Positions 44,769 to 53,162 of a stretch of DNA of 64,000 nucleotides are shown piece by piece; the first letter of the stretch is position 1, and each line of letters opens with the position of its first letter. The stretch covers positions 186,001 through 250,000 of the forward strand of contig CAWEAS010000022.1 of the NCBI GenBank assembly GCA_963807015.1, written 5' to 3'. A program made the translations under genes and the position numbers. Source of the DNA: JAJPKK01 sp963807015. Lineage in GTDB: Bacteria; Pseudomonadota; Alphaproteobacteria; Rhizobiales; Xanthobacteraceae. The notes below the pieces were generated by a model. That model was not told the DNA's origin, did not search any database, and worked only from the letters and a program-made list of their open reading frames with translations.

Positions 44769-46906
44769 TGGTACCGCAGAATGGGCCGAATTCCGTTGAG
44801 GCTCGCAAGAATGGCCGAGCCGTTGCTGATCAAGGCGGTGACCGACGGGCTGACCAGGCCGCTGGGCAGCGCCAACGCCAATGCCAATGTATTCAACCCG
44901 GCGACGATCGCATAGTTCTGCCGAATGAGGCCGACCGCCCCGCGCGAAATCTCGACGGTCTTGACGAGCTTCCACAGCGAATCTTCCATCAGAACGACGT
45001 CCGCCGACTTGCGCGCGACTTCGGCGCCGTGCTTCATGGCGATGCCGACGTCGGCGAAGCTCAGCGCCGGGGAATCGTTGATGCCGTCTCCGACCATCGC
45101 AACCACATTACCCTTGCGCTGGAACTGCTGGATCACCTCGGCCTTGTCCGCCGGCAGCATGTCGGCGAACTGACGCGACAACCCGAGGCGCGCTCCGACC
45201 GCCCTGGCAACCACTGCATTGTCGCCCGTCAGCATAACGCTGTTCTTGATCCCGAGTTCATGCAGCCGCTGGATCACCAAGCGGCTTTCCGGCCGGATCG
45301 CGTCGGTGTACGGCACGAGGCCTGCGAGCGCCCCATCCACCGCCACATAGATGCATGAGTACCCTTGCTCATCGAGGGCCGTGCGATCCCTTTCGGCGAC
45401 GCGCACATTGATCTCGCTTTGCCGCATGAAGCGCTCATTACCCACATGCAGGTAGTAGCCGTTGACCTGCCCTTCAACGCCAAGGCCGATGCGGTATTTG
45501 GTCTCCTCGCAATACGGAATATTGGCGCCCATTTCGGCAGCCTTGGTACGCAGCGCCGCCGCCACCGGATGGTTGAGGTGCGTTTCCGCCGCCGCGGCGA
45601 GACCCAGCAGATGCCGCCCGGTGATGCTGCCCTCGTAGCTGATCACGTCGACGACGGCCGGCGAACCGTGGGTCAACGTTCCGGTCTTGTCGAAGATGAT
45701 GGTGTCGACCTCGGAGAGCCGCTCCATGTGGCGGCCACTCTTGATGATGATGCCGGCGCGGGCGGCGTGGGTCATGGAGGCGAGCACGGCGGTCGGCGCT
45801 GCGACGCGAATGCCGGTGCCGTAGTCGACGATCACAAGCGAGAGGAAGCGATTGAAATCGGCGGTCAGCGCGGCGGTGCCGGAGGCGAGCGCGAGGGTCG
45901 GCAACACCAGGCGATCGGCGAGCCTTTCCGCGTGGTTCTGCATGCGCGTGTCGCCGATCGGGGCGGATTCGACCAGGCGCGCGATCTGGCCCGCGGTGGT
46001 CGCGTCGCCGACCCGCATGGCGCGGACCGTCAGCTGGCCGTCGCGGATGACGGTCGCGGCGAACACCGCCTCGCCGGTTGCGCGCATCACCGGCAAGCCC
46101 TCACCGGTGATGGTCTTCTGGTCGATCATGGCATGACCATCGATGATCTCGCCGTCGACCGAAATGATCTCGCCGGGATAGATGACGACCTCGTCGCCGA
46201 TCGCGAGTTGGAACGCCGGAATCGAGGTCACTACGCCGTCGCGAATGACCCACGCCGACTTGGCCTGGAACTCCAGCAGCTCGCTGATGGCGCGGCGTGA
46301 GCCGGCGGCAGTGAGATCGCGGATCCAGTCGCCGAGCTTGATCAGCCAGGTGACGATCGCGCCCGCCATCGGATTGCCGTGCATGAGCGATGCGGCGATG
46401 GCGAGGGTGTCGAGGAAATCAACGTTGAGCCGGCCTTCGCGCCGCCACACGCGCCACGCCCGCAGCGCGATCGGATATGCGTTCCACAGCATCAGCGGCA
46501 TGTTGACGGCGCGCACGATGGGATTGGCGCTGAAGGCGAGCATCAGTGAGAGCGTCGGCAGCGTCAGAGGAATGCGGCGCCACGCCGGCGGCGGTGCTGC
46601 TTTGCTCATCGTGGCGGGGAGAGCTTTTTCTACGCCTGCCCCGGGCGGCTGCATCTCGACGAGCCGCTTCAAGTCGTCGAGCGTCATCACCGACAGGCGG
46701 CCGATCAATCCGCGCAGCAGCTTTTCATGGGCGACGTCATATTCGATGACGAGGCTGGCGCAGTCGTAGTTCAGGCGCGCGCGCTTGATGCCGTTCTGGC
46801 CGGACAGCCAGCTGACGACGGCCTCTGCCAGCGTGCGTCGTCGGCATAGCGACGGCAAGGACAGCCGGATGCGGCCTGGAATGAAATGACGGATCGAGAA
46901 ATCCAC
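44765..46906 (-). CDS. P1B-type heavy-metal-translocating ATPase without a CPC motif (FezB-like candidate)
   Basis: 713 residues from a GTG at 46906 with an AGGAG site. The N-terminus has the motif HFIPGRIRLSLP (residues 7-18) and a degenerate HMA-like fold without the CxxC pair. P-type motifs are complete: TITGEGLPV near 266, phospho-acceptor D406 in DKTGTLTHG, the P1B hallmark HP dipeptide (HLNHPVAAAL) and GDGINDSPAL near 625. The metal-binding helix, normally CPC or SPC followed by a TPT, reads DYGTGIRVAAPTAV (361-374), so the cysteines are missing. Clusters with this gene order resemble those that build ferrosomes. Iron is my best guess for the substrate. Confidence 0.9.
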   Translation of the reverse strand: MDFSIRHFIPGRIRLSLPSLCRRRTLAEAVVSWLSGQNGIKRARLNYDCASLVIEYDVAHEKLLRGLIGRLSVMTLDDLKRLVEMQPPGAGVEKALPATMSKAAPPPAWRRIPLTLPTLSLMLAFSANPIVRAVNMPLMLWNAYPIALRAWRVWRREGRLNVDFLDTLAIAASLMHGNPMAGAIVTWLIKLGDWIRDLTAAGSRRAISELLEFQAKSAWVIRDGVVTSIPAFQLAIGDEVVIYPGEIISVDGEIIDGHAMIDQKTITGEGLPVMRATGEAVFAATVIRDGQLTVRAMRVGDATTAGQIARLVESAPIGDTRMQNHAERLADRLVLPTLALASGTAALTADFNRFLSLVIVDYGTGIRVAAPTAVLASMTHAARAGIIIKSGRHMERLSEVDTIIFDKTGTLTHGSPAVVDVISYEGSITGRHLLGLAAAAETHLNHPVAAALRTKAAEMGANIPYCEETKYRIGLGVEGQVNGYYLHVGNERFMRQSEINVRVAERDRTALDEQGYSCIYVAVDGALAGLVPYTDAIRPESRLVIQRLHELGIKNSVMLTGDNAVVARAVGARLGLSRQFADMLPADKAEVIQQFQRKGNVVAMVGDGINDSPALSFADVGIAMKHGAEVARKSADVVLMEDSLWKLVKTVEISRGAVGLIRQNYAIVAGLNTLALALALPSGLVSPSVTALISNGSAILASLNGIRPILRYQ

Positions 46907-46934
46907 GGCGCCGAACTCCTGGTTGATCCGACGC

Positions 46935-47507
46935 TCAGCCCTCGACCCTTACCGGCGCCAAACGCGCAGTTGCGGGTGCCCCTTGCGGATGCATCTCGAT
47001 GAAATGGTTGAGGGTGAAGATGGCGAGCGTGACCCACACCGGCGTTGCCGCGGTCGCGCCGACCTCAAGCACGGTAAAGCCGATGATGCCCGCGGCAAGG
47101 ACGATCTTCAGATCGATGGTGTTGTTGGTGGCGAGCTTGATTTCGCGATCGACCTTCTTGACGAAATCGACCAACACGCGCGCCGTGTCGGAATTCTTGG
47201 CGAGAAACTCGGCCTCGTCCTCGATGCGGTGCGCAAGCTCGTCGATTTCGGTGCTCGGCGGCCGGTGAATATCGTGAGCGCGATATTGGTTGTGCAGCGT
47301 GCCGTGAAATTCGTCGTGGCGATCCGCATCGTAGTGCAGGACGATGCTTCCCGTGGTCGGGTTGACCGTGACCTGCTCGATGCCCGGAATGACGCCGAAG
47401 GTGTCGGCAATCTGCTGCAACAGCTCCGGATTTCCCTTTCCGGCCGGAATCTTCATCCGCACACGACCCGGAACCTGGTGGGCAACGTGGACACTGAGCT
47501 TGGTCAT
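46935..47507 (-). CDS. HMA_2-type protein with PGRVR motif, membrane-anchored (FezC-like candidate)
   Basis: 190 residues, ATG at 47507 with an AAGGAAAG site. Residues 6-20 (VHVAHQVPGRVRMKIPAG) carry the same PGRxR motif as the ATPase N-terminus. A ferredoxin-like HMA fold follows (IPGIEQVTVNPTTGSIVLHY) lacking metal-binding cysteines. A charged helical linker (ELAHRIEDEAEFLAKNSDTA) leads to two hydrophobic helices (IDLKIVLAAGIIGFTVLEVG; VWVTLAIFTLNHFIEMHP). It sits 28 bases upstream of the ATPase gene. In ferrosome clusters, proteins with this motif accompany the ATPase; that comparison is recalled, not computed. Confidence 0.85.
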   Translation of the reverse strand: MTKLSVHVAHQVPGRVRMKIPAGKGNPELLQQIADTFGVIPGIEQVTVNPTTGSIVLHYDADRHDEFHGTLHNQYRAHDIHRPPSTEIDELAHRIEDEAEFLAKNSDTARVLVDFVKKVDREIKLATNNTIDLKIVLAAGIIGFTVLEVGATAATPVWVTLAIFTLNHFIEMHPQGAPATARLAPVRVEG

Positions 47508-47603
47508 GACTTTCCTTGACGACGCGATTTCAGATCGGCCATCAACTTCACAGCGGTCATCAGCCTCAGCGCGAGCAATTTTTTCGCGGGCGGGAAAATT
47601 CAG

Positions 47604-47996
47604 CTAGTTCGGCGCGCTCGCGGCCTTCGGCGACGTGTCGGCCTCGCCCTCGGCATGGACCTCGGCAACGATGTCGTGGACCTGCTCCTGGGCCTCCGCC
47701 ATCATTTCCTTGGTCTTTCGCCCGAGCTTGTAAGCACCGCGCACAGTCGACCTGAACAATGGATTGATGGCCTCGCCCATCTTCGGGAAGTACTGGGGAA
47801 GCCACATCGCCGCGACGCCAAGAACGATGCCGGGCAACAGCGCTGCCTCGAACGCAGCGGCGCCGATGCCGACAACAGCGACGGTCGCGACCGTTGCGAC
47901 CACGTCGCCATGCTCGTGCACCATTTCGGCGATTTCGGATGAAGGGGACGGATCAGGCGCGTCCTCGAGGCCGGCGCTTCCATTGATCTTTTGCAT
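47604..47996 (-). CDS. DUF5132 small hydrophobic protein, first gene of the metal-ATPase operon
   Basis: 130 residues from the ATG at 47996 (GGGAGAG site seven bases before it; a longer frame to 48029 is less likely). A short acidic N-terminus precedes a hydrophobic Val/Ala/Gly-rich region (VATVATVAVVGIGAAAFEAA, then LLPGIVLGVAAMWLPQYFPK). A basic amphipathic helix (FRSTVRGAYKLGRKTKEMMA) and an acidic tail follow. The layout of a short Gly-rich membrane segment plus a charged tail recalls organelle-membrane proteins. A homologous segment is fused to DUF2061 repeats at 40702-41451. HMA_2 follows after 96 bases. Confidence 0.82.
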   Translation of the reverse strand: MQKINGSAGLEDAPDPSPSSEIAEMVHEHGDVVATVATVAVVGIGAAAFEAALLPGIVLGVAAMWLPQYFPKMGEAINPLFRSTVRGAYKLGRKTKEMMAEAQEQVHDIVAEVHAEGEADTSPKAASAPN

Positions 47997-48385
47997 CGAA
48001 CTCTCCCGCCTTAATTCCGAGCTTCCCACCTGCCTAGTGGCAGGTCATTTTACAGGTACGAACGTATGGCCCTGCTACATGACAATCTGACGACTTCAGC
48101 GTGGCCACCGGGTTAAATCCGGCGTTCCCGCCTCCCCTTCAACTATTTGGTACCAAACGTATTTTCGCAGCGCTCATCTTCTCCAAGCGATGTTTCAGCA
48201 TCGCGGTATAAAAGCCGCCGGCCTTGCAGCGCAGATCGTGATCTCTCGCGTCCGCGCCTGAAATTGCGTCACTCGATGCAAGAACCATGCAAGCGCAGGT
48301 CATCCGCTCGCGATTTCAGTTTAACTTTCACCGAGCGTTAGCGAACGCTTGTCCGGATGCTTCGGAAGGCGCCCGAACCGTTCGG
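47997..48385. promoter_or_regulatory. Upstream region of the DUF5132-HMA_2-ATPase operon with two palindromes
   Basis: No gene is supported here. Two symmetrical elements stand out: ACCTGCC-TAGT-GGCAGGT at 48028-48045, 32 bases before the DUF5132 start and therefore in the probable 5' UTR or promoter, and TTTGGTACCAAA at 48146-48157, a perfect 12-bp palindrome of operator type. Neither matches the Fur or Irr box consensus I know. The right end is the 3' flank of the patatin gene. Confidence 0.45.
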
Positions 48386-49549
48386 TCAATGCTCGTCTTC
48401 GCGATGGACGTCGTGCACGACGACCCCTGCGCCGTGTGGCGGCATTGCGAGCCAATCCTTGCGGCGCAGCGTGCGTCGCGTGTCCTCGTAGCCGCTCTGC
48501 CAATGCTCGCGCATGGACGTGCCTGAGAATTCGTAGTCTTTGGCGTGACCTTCGTAGGCCTTCTGCTGATAGATGAGCTGGAGGATCGTAATATCCGGCG
48601 TGGCGGCAAGCTCGTCGCGAAGCACCCGCTCCTCATCGGACAGCTTATCCTCCGGCACTTTGTCGAGCGCCCGCTGGAGCTTCTTTTTCCAGGTGTGGAG
48701 CCGACGGTAGACGTCGGTGTTGTAGCGGGTGCGGGACGAATACATGATGTCCTTGTGGCGGGCGAGGACATCCTGGATATCGCGGGGCAGGACCCCGCGT
48801 GCCGAGAAGAGATCGATCTGGAAGATCAGCGTGTTGAGGCGATCCTCTTGGTCGAGCAGATGCTGCAGCGGCGTGTTCGACACGATGCCGCCGTCCCAAA
48901 AATGATCGGTGCCGATCTTGATCATGGGCAACGCCGGCGGCAATGCGCCGCTCGCCATCACATGTTCCGGCTCGATGATCTCGTGGGCGTTGTCGAAATA
49001 GACGAAATTGCCGCTGAGCACATTGACGGCGCCGACCGAGAAGCGAACGATCTTCTCATTGATCAGGGAGAAATCGACGAGGTCTTCCAACGTCTCGCGC
49101 AGCGGCCCGGAATCGTAGTAGCTCGTCGCACTCTGCGCTCCCGGAAGGCTGGTCCAGGGGTTGTGCTGGCGCGGGCTGAAGAAGCCCGGCTGGCCTTGCA
49201 TCATCGTCATCCATGAGCTTGCGGTGTTGCGCGCCTTGCGAAACAAATCGCCGTCCGGAGTGTAGCTCCAGACCTTGCGCTCGGTGATGAGCTCCCAAAA
49301 TTCGCGCAGCCGTCCGAGCCGCCGCTTGCGCGAATTGCCGGCGATGATGGCCGAGTTGATGGCGCCGATCGATACCCCGGACACCCAATCCGGCTCGATC
49401 TCGGCTTCGTGCAGCGCTTGGTAAACGCCCGCTTGGTAGGCCCCGAGTGCGCCGCCGCCTTGCAGCACGAGCGCAACCCGATCACATCCGTCCGGCCGCC
49501 AACCCTGAGCATGACGTGAACGCGACAAATCGCCGGTCGTGGCATCCAT
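48386..49549 (-). CDS. Patatin-like phospholipase
   Basis: 387 residues. The Ser-Asp dyad fold is intact: oxyanion loop VLQGGGALGAYQAGVYQAL near 27-45, nucleophile in GVSIGAIN near 58-65, and Asp in DHFWDGGIVSNTPL near 216. The DUF3734-type C-terminal extension (SSRTRYNTDVYRRLHTWKKK; YEGHAKDYEFSGTSMREHWQ) is typical of the proteins that accompany 3-hydroxybutyrate dehydrogenase genes in proteobacteria and may act on PHB-granule or membrane lipids. A dehydrogenase relic and an acetoacetate decarboxylase follow on the opposite strand, consistent with that setting. Confidence 0.9.
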   Translation of the reverse strand: MDATTGDLSRSRHAQGWRPDGCDRVALVLQGGGALGAYQAGVYQALHEAEIEPDWVSGVSIGAINSAIIAGNSRKRRLGRLREFWELITERKVWSYTPDGDLFRKARNTASSWMTMMQGQPGFFSPRQHNPWTSLPGAQSATSYYDSGPLRETLEDLVDFSLINEKIVRFSVGAVNVLSGNFVYFDNAHEIIEPEHVMASGALPPALPMIKIGTDHFWDGGIVSNTPLQHLLDQEDRLNTLIFQIDLFSARGVLPRDIQDVLARHKDIMYSSRTRYNTDVYRRLHTWKKKLQRALDKVPEDKLSDEERVLRDELAATPDITILQLIYQQKAYEGHAKDYEFSGTSMREHWQSGYEDTRRTLRRKDWLAMPPHGAGVVVHDVHREDEH

Positions 49550-49752
49550 GACGAGAACATCCCTCCCGCAAGATCGCGGACAGGATGTCCAAAGAGCCGT
49601 GACAGGCGCATGACATGTTGCGATCGCGCGATTGGATCGACTGTCGTCAATTCGCAGAAATTCCTTCGCATAATTGTTAGAGGCGATCTTTACGTTCTCA
49701 CATCGAAACTGGGCTTAATGGGACGGTCGCGCGGGGCGGCCGGTGTTCAGTG

Positions 49753-49836
49753 CCACCCTTCTTTGTCGGCTGCGACGACGCAAAAACCATCACCGGGGTC
49801 TTGCTGCCGGTCGACGGCGGCTCGCCCGCACATTGA
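49753..49836 (+). pseudogene. C-terminal remnant of a short-chain dehydrogenase
   Basis: The frame just before adc reads PPFFVGCDDAKTITGVLLPV and then DGGSPAH-stop at 49834-49836. This is the standard SDR C-terminus (ITG...PVDGG). No N-terminal Rossmann part occurs upstream. The remnant stops eleven bases before the adc ATG. In related genomes a 3-hydroxybutyrate dehydrogenase sits between patatin and adc, so a deletion of that gene is the likely origin. Confidence 0.7.
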
Positions 49837-49847
49837 GGAAAGCTGCC

Positions 49848-50633
49848 ATGCGTCATGATGATGTTCTCAAACTACCGTCGATGCCGGCGGCGGGACCGAG
49901 CTATCCAGCTGGGCCGTATCGGTTCATCAACCGTGAATTCCTCGTCATCACCTATGAGACCGACCCGGACCTGATCCGCGAGCATCTGCCCGAGCCGCTG
50001 GAGCCGATCGAACAGCCGCTCGTGCATTACGAATGGATCAAGATGCCGGACAGTTCGGGCTTCGGCAGCTATACGGAATCGGGCCAGGTGATCCCGGCGC
50101 GGCTGCGGGGCGAGGAAGTCAGCTTCGTCACCCAGATGTTTCTCGATGACGATCCGCCGATCGCGGCGGGCCGCGAAATCTGGGGCTTCCCCAAGAAATA
50201 CGCCCACCCGAAGCTCGAGGTCGTCAAGGACACGCTGACCGGCACGCTCGAATATGCCGGGCAGCTCGTCGCCATGGGCACCATGGGCTACAAACACGAG
50301 AGCATGGCCGGCAACGGCGAGCGCACGCGCGCCACGCTGTCGAAGACGCAGATCAATCTGAAGATCATCCCGGGGGTCAGCGGCCACCCGGAGATCGCCC
50401 AGCTCGTCGCCATCAACCTGACCGACATCGTCGTCAAGGGCTCGTGGATCGGCCCGGGCCGCCTCCATCTCGTCCCGCATGTAAATGCGCCGGTCGCCGA
50501 CCTGCCGGTGCGCCGCGTCGTCGGCGCGCATCATTTCCTCGCCGACCTGACATTGCCGTACGGCCGGGTGGTCTACGACTATAACCGTCCCGATATGGAG
50601 ATGCGTCAGCAGATCCACGTGGCGGCGGAATAG
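49848..50633 (+). CDS. adc: Acetoacetate decarboxylase
   Basis: 261 residues from the ATG at 49848 with a GAGGAAAG site. The Schiff-base lysine and its pKa-lowering neighbour are K116 and K117 in REIWGFPKKYAHPKL. Other family marks are NREFLVITYETDPDLIREHL near 28-47 and PGVSGHPEIAQLVAIN near 182. The enzyme converts acetoacetate to acetone and CO2. A longer frame upstream overlaps the SDR remnant and is not the start. In this setting (patatin, lost dehydrogenase) it belongs to ketone-body/PHB turnover. Confidence 0.93.
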   Translation: MRHDDVLKLPSMPAAGPSYPAGPYRFINREFLVITYETDPDLIREHLPEPLEPIEQPLVHYEWIKMPDSSGFGSYTESGQVIPARLRGEEVSFVTQMFLDDDPPIAAGREIWGFPKKYAHPKLEVVKDTLTGTLEYAGQLVAMGTMGYKHESMAGNGERTRATLSKTQINLKIIPGVSGHPEIAQLVAINLTDIVVKGSWIGPGRLHLVPHVNAPVADLPVRRVVGAHHFLADLTLPYGRVVYDYNRPDMEMRQQIHVAAE

Positions 50634-50738
50634 ACCCGCAACGTTGCAGCATCGCCGAATTGGCTTTATCGGAAATGCAGTCGCTCGTGACTGCCGGCGT
50701 CAAGGGCGGCCGACCAAACCATTGAGGGGGATCGGCGA

Positions 50739-51662
50739 ATGACAGCGGAAGCCAGTGGTGCCCGCCCTCTGCACGAGCGCATGCACGACGAGATGGTGGA
50801 GACGGTCGACGAAGAGCTCGAGATGGAGATCGATGACGACCGGCTCGCCGGCCTGCTTGAGCACGTCAGCGACAACCCGCCCATCGAGACGATTGATCGC
50901 CATGCCTATTTCAAGGAACTGCTGCGGCTGCAGCGCGAACTCATCAAGCTGCAAGATTGGGTCGTGCACCACAAGCTCAAGGTGGTGGTGCTGTTCGAAG
51001 GCCGCGATGCCGCCGGCAAAGGCGGCGTGATCAAGCGGGTCACCCAGCGGCTCAACCCGCGCACCTGCAAAGTCGTGGCGCTGTCGGCGCCCACCGAACG
51101 CGAGCGCACGCAATGGTATTTCCAGCGCTACGTGGCACATTTGCCGGCGGCCGGCGAGATCGTGCTGTTCGACCGCAGCTGGTACAACCGCGCGGGCGTC
51201 GAGCGCGTCATGGGATTCTGCTCGGAAGCCGAATCCGAAGAGTTCTTCCGCACCGTACCTGAGTTGGAACGCATGCTGGTGCGGTCGGGCATCATTCTCA
51301 TCAAGTACTGGTTCTCGATCACCGACGAGGAGCAGAACCTGCGGTTCCTCATGCGCGTCCATGATCCGCTCAAGCAATGGAAGCTGAGCCCCATGGATCT
51401 GGAATCGCGCCGCCGCTGGGAGCGTTACACCAAGGCCAAGGAAGAGATGCTGGAACGCACCCACATCCCCGAAGCGCGCTGGTGGGTGGTCGAGGGCGTC
51501 GACAAGAAACGAGCGCGGCTCAATTGCATCCACCACCTGCTGCAGCAGATCCCCTATCAGGATGTCGCGCACGAGCCGATCGCGCTGCCGGCCCGGGAAC
51601 ATATGCCAGATTACGCGCGCAAGCCGGTGCCGGAGGACATGTACGTCCCGGCACTATATTAG
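50739..51662 (+). CDS. ppk2: Polyphosphate kinase 2
   Basis: 307 residues, single-domain PPK2. Walker A reads FEGRDAAGKGGVIKRVTQRL near 89-108, the lid/catalytic region is RERTQWYFQRYVAHLP near 127, and Walker B is VLFDRSWYNRAGVERVMGFC near 148. WRLSP-like QWKLSPMDLESRRRWERYTK near 212 and VEGVDKKRARLNCIHHLL near 252 complete the family pattern. PPK2 phosphorylates GDP or ADP from polyphosphate. An acidic N-terminal stretch of ~50 residues is usual. A CYTH triphosphatase gene follows 216 bases downstream, which suits polyphosphate metabolism. Confidence 0.95.
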   Translation: MTAEASGARPLHERMHDEMVETVDEELEMEIDDDRLAGLLEHVSDNPPIETIDRHAYFKELLRLQRELIKLQDWVVHHKLKVVVLFEGRDAAGKGGVIKRVTQRLNPRTCKVVALSAPTERERTQWYFQRYVAHLPAAGEIVLFDRSWYNRAGVERVMGFCSEAESEEFFRTVPELERMLVRSGIILIKYWFSITDEEQNLRFLMRVHDPLKQWKLSPMDLESRRRWERYTKAKEEMLERTHIPEARWWVVEGVDKKRARLNCIHHLLQQIPYQDVAHEPIALPAREHMPDYARKPVPEDMYVPALY

Positions 51663-51878
51663 GGCTTGATTTGCTGTAATTGCGCCGATCGCAGCGTTCC
51701 TTGGATGATCCGCTGTCCGCAGTTCTGCGGAATCGTGCAAGGGCCACGCACCTCAATTCTTTTTGAATCGGAACAACATCCGTTCGCCGCACGGCGGCGC
51801 GAATCCCACTTGCCTTGGCCAGTGGGCAATGTCATCTCTTCTTCACAAAAGATTCGGACACACAGTCGGGCGTGCGTG

Positions 51879-52397
51879 ATGAGCTTTGAAATCGAACGGA
51901 AATTTTTGTTGCGCGGCGATGACTGGCAAAATCTCGTAACCGCTGAGACGACGATCCGGCAGTCTTATCTGTCGTTCGACGGCAAGGCATCGGTTCGCGT
52001 GCGCATCAAAGGCGAGAGCACCGCGACGCTGACGGTCAAATCACGTCCGCACGATATGCGGCGGCTGGAATTGGAGTATCCAGTTCCGGTTCTTGAGGCC
52101 GAGGCGCTGATGCAATTGCGTCGCGGTTCCGTCATCGAGAAGGTCCGCCACCTTGTCCCGTGGGGCGATCTCGTCTGGGAGATCGACGTCTTCTCGGGCG
52201 AGAACGCCGGCCTGACCATCGCCGAGATCGAGTTGCAGCGCGAGGATCAACGCATCGCGTTGCCGGACTGGATCGGTGCCGAAGTCACCGGACAGGAACA
52301 GTACTACAACAGCGCGTTGGTGCAGCGCCCTTTTTGCGCATGGCCGCGCCGCATGACGGCCGCGCCTGATGAGAAGGCGCTCTCGCGAGCGCTGTGA
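51879..52397 (+). CDS. CYTH domain protein (inorganic triphosphatase-like)
   Basis: 172 residues from the ATG at 51879, starting MSFEIERKFLLRGDDW with the EIERKF (ExExK) motif that defines CYTH tunnel enzymes. Basic and acidic tunnel residues continue: IRQSYLSFDGKASVRVRIKG, TLTVKSR, RLELEYPV, VWEIDVFSGENAGLTIAEIE. Stand-alone bacterial members hydrolyse inorganic triphosphate. The C-terminus from ~150 is an unusual Pro/Arg/Ala extension. It follows ppk2 in the same direction, giving a polyphosphate/triphosphate pair. Confidence 0.88.
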   Translation: MSFEIERKFLLRGDDWQNLVTAETTIRQSYLSFDGKASVRVRIKGESTATLTVKSRPHDMRRLELEYPVPVLEAEALMQLRRGSVIEKVRHLVPWGDLVWEIDVFSGENAGLTIAEIELQREDQRIALPDWIGAEVTGQEQYYNSALVQRPFCAWPRRMTAAPDEKALSRAL

Positions 52398-52533
52398 CCG
52401 CGTAGGGGCGCGCCGTATAAGCCGTATCAAGTGACTGTTAGCATCCTTGTTGGTGCTGTCGGTTGGCGTCACCGGCCATCGCCGCCCGGGCTGCGCGACA
52501 ATAACGTCGGCCTACGCTAGCAGTTCTAAGAAC

Positions 52534-53127
52534 TCACTGAGCGTCTTCATTTGGCGCGGCGAGCCACACCTCCGGTGCCGTGGTCGCGCCGCTCCCAAGC
52601 GATCGCTGCACCATGACGACGTCGGTCCAACGGCCAAACTTGTAGCCCACGGACGGAAGATATCCGACCTGTTGGAATCCGCACGATTGGTGCAGGCCGA
52701 TCGAGGGGCCGTTGACGGGGTCGATATACCCGATCATCTGGCGATAGCCGGCGGCCGCGCAGGCATCGATCAGCGCCGGCAACAAGATGCGGCCGATACC
52801 CGAATGCAGATAGTCGGGGTGAACATAGATCGAATGTTTGACGGTGTAGCGGTAGGCCGGCCTTTTTCGGAACAACACCGCATAGGCGTAGCCGACGACG
52901 ACACCGCTATAATCGGCGACTAGGTGCGGCAGGCGGCGCTTGCGCATATTTCGGCGCCGCCGCTTAAGGTCGTCGAGCTCCGGAGCTTCGGCGTCAAACA
53001 TCAACGCGGGGTCGACGCCACGGCTGATGTGATGGCGATAAATCGCAAGCATGGCTTCGACATCTTCGTCCCGCGACGGGCGGACGCTGATCTGCGCGGA
53101 ATTTGCGGTCGTCGACTGTTGTTGCAT
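52534..53127 (-). CDS. GNAT acetyltransferase, phosphinothricin acetyltransferase-like
   Basis: 197 residues. Pat/Bar-like marks: VRPSRDEDVEAMLAIYRHHI near 15-34, VVVGYAYAVLFRKRPAYRYT near 75-94, SIYVHPDYLHSGIGRILLPA near 98-117 with the acetyl-CoA loop, and MIGYIDPVNGPSIGLHQSCGF-type sequence then WTDVVMVQRSL. These enzymes N-acetylate phosphinothricin, methionine sulfoximine or similar amines. The usual GIGxxL loop reads SGIGRILL. It is followed 35 bases before its stop by nothing of note; the decarboxylase gene starts upstream on the same strand but ends beyond it. Confidence 0.85.
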   Translation of the reverse strand: MQQQSTTANSAQISVRPSRDEDVEAMLAIYRHHISRGVDPALMFDAEAPELDDLKRRRRNMRKRRLPHLVADYSGVVVGYAYAVLFRKRPAYRYTVKHSIYVHPDYLHSGIGRILLPALIDACAAAGYRQMIGYIDPVNGPSIGLHQSCGFQQVGYLPSVGYKFGRWTDVVMVQRSLGSGATTAPEVWLAAPNEDAQ

Positions 53128-53162
53128 CTGGCCTGACCGGTTGCCGATCTTTGTTTGCGCCG

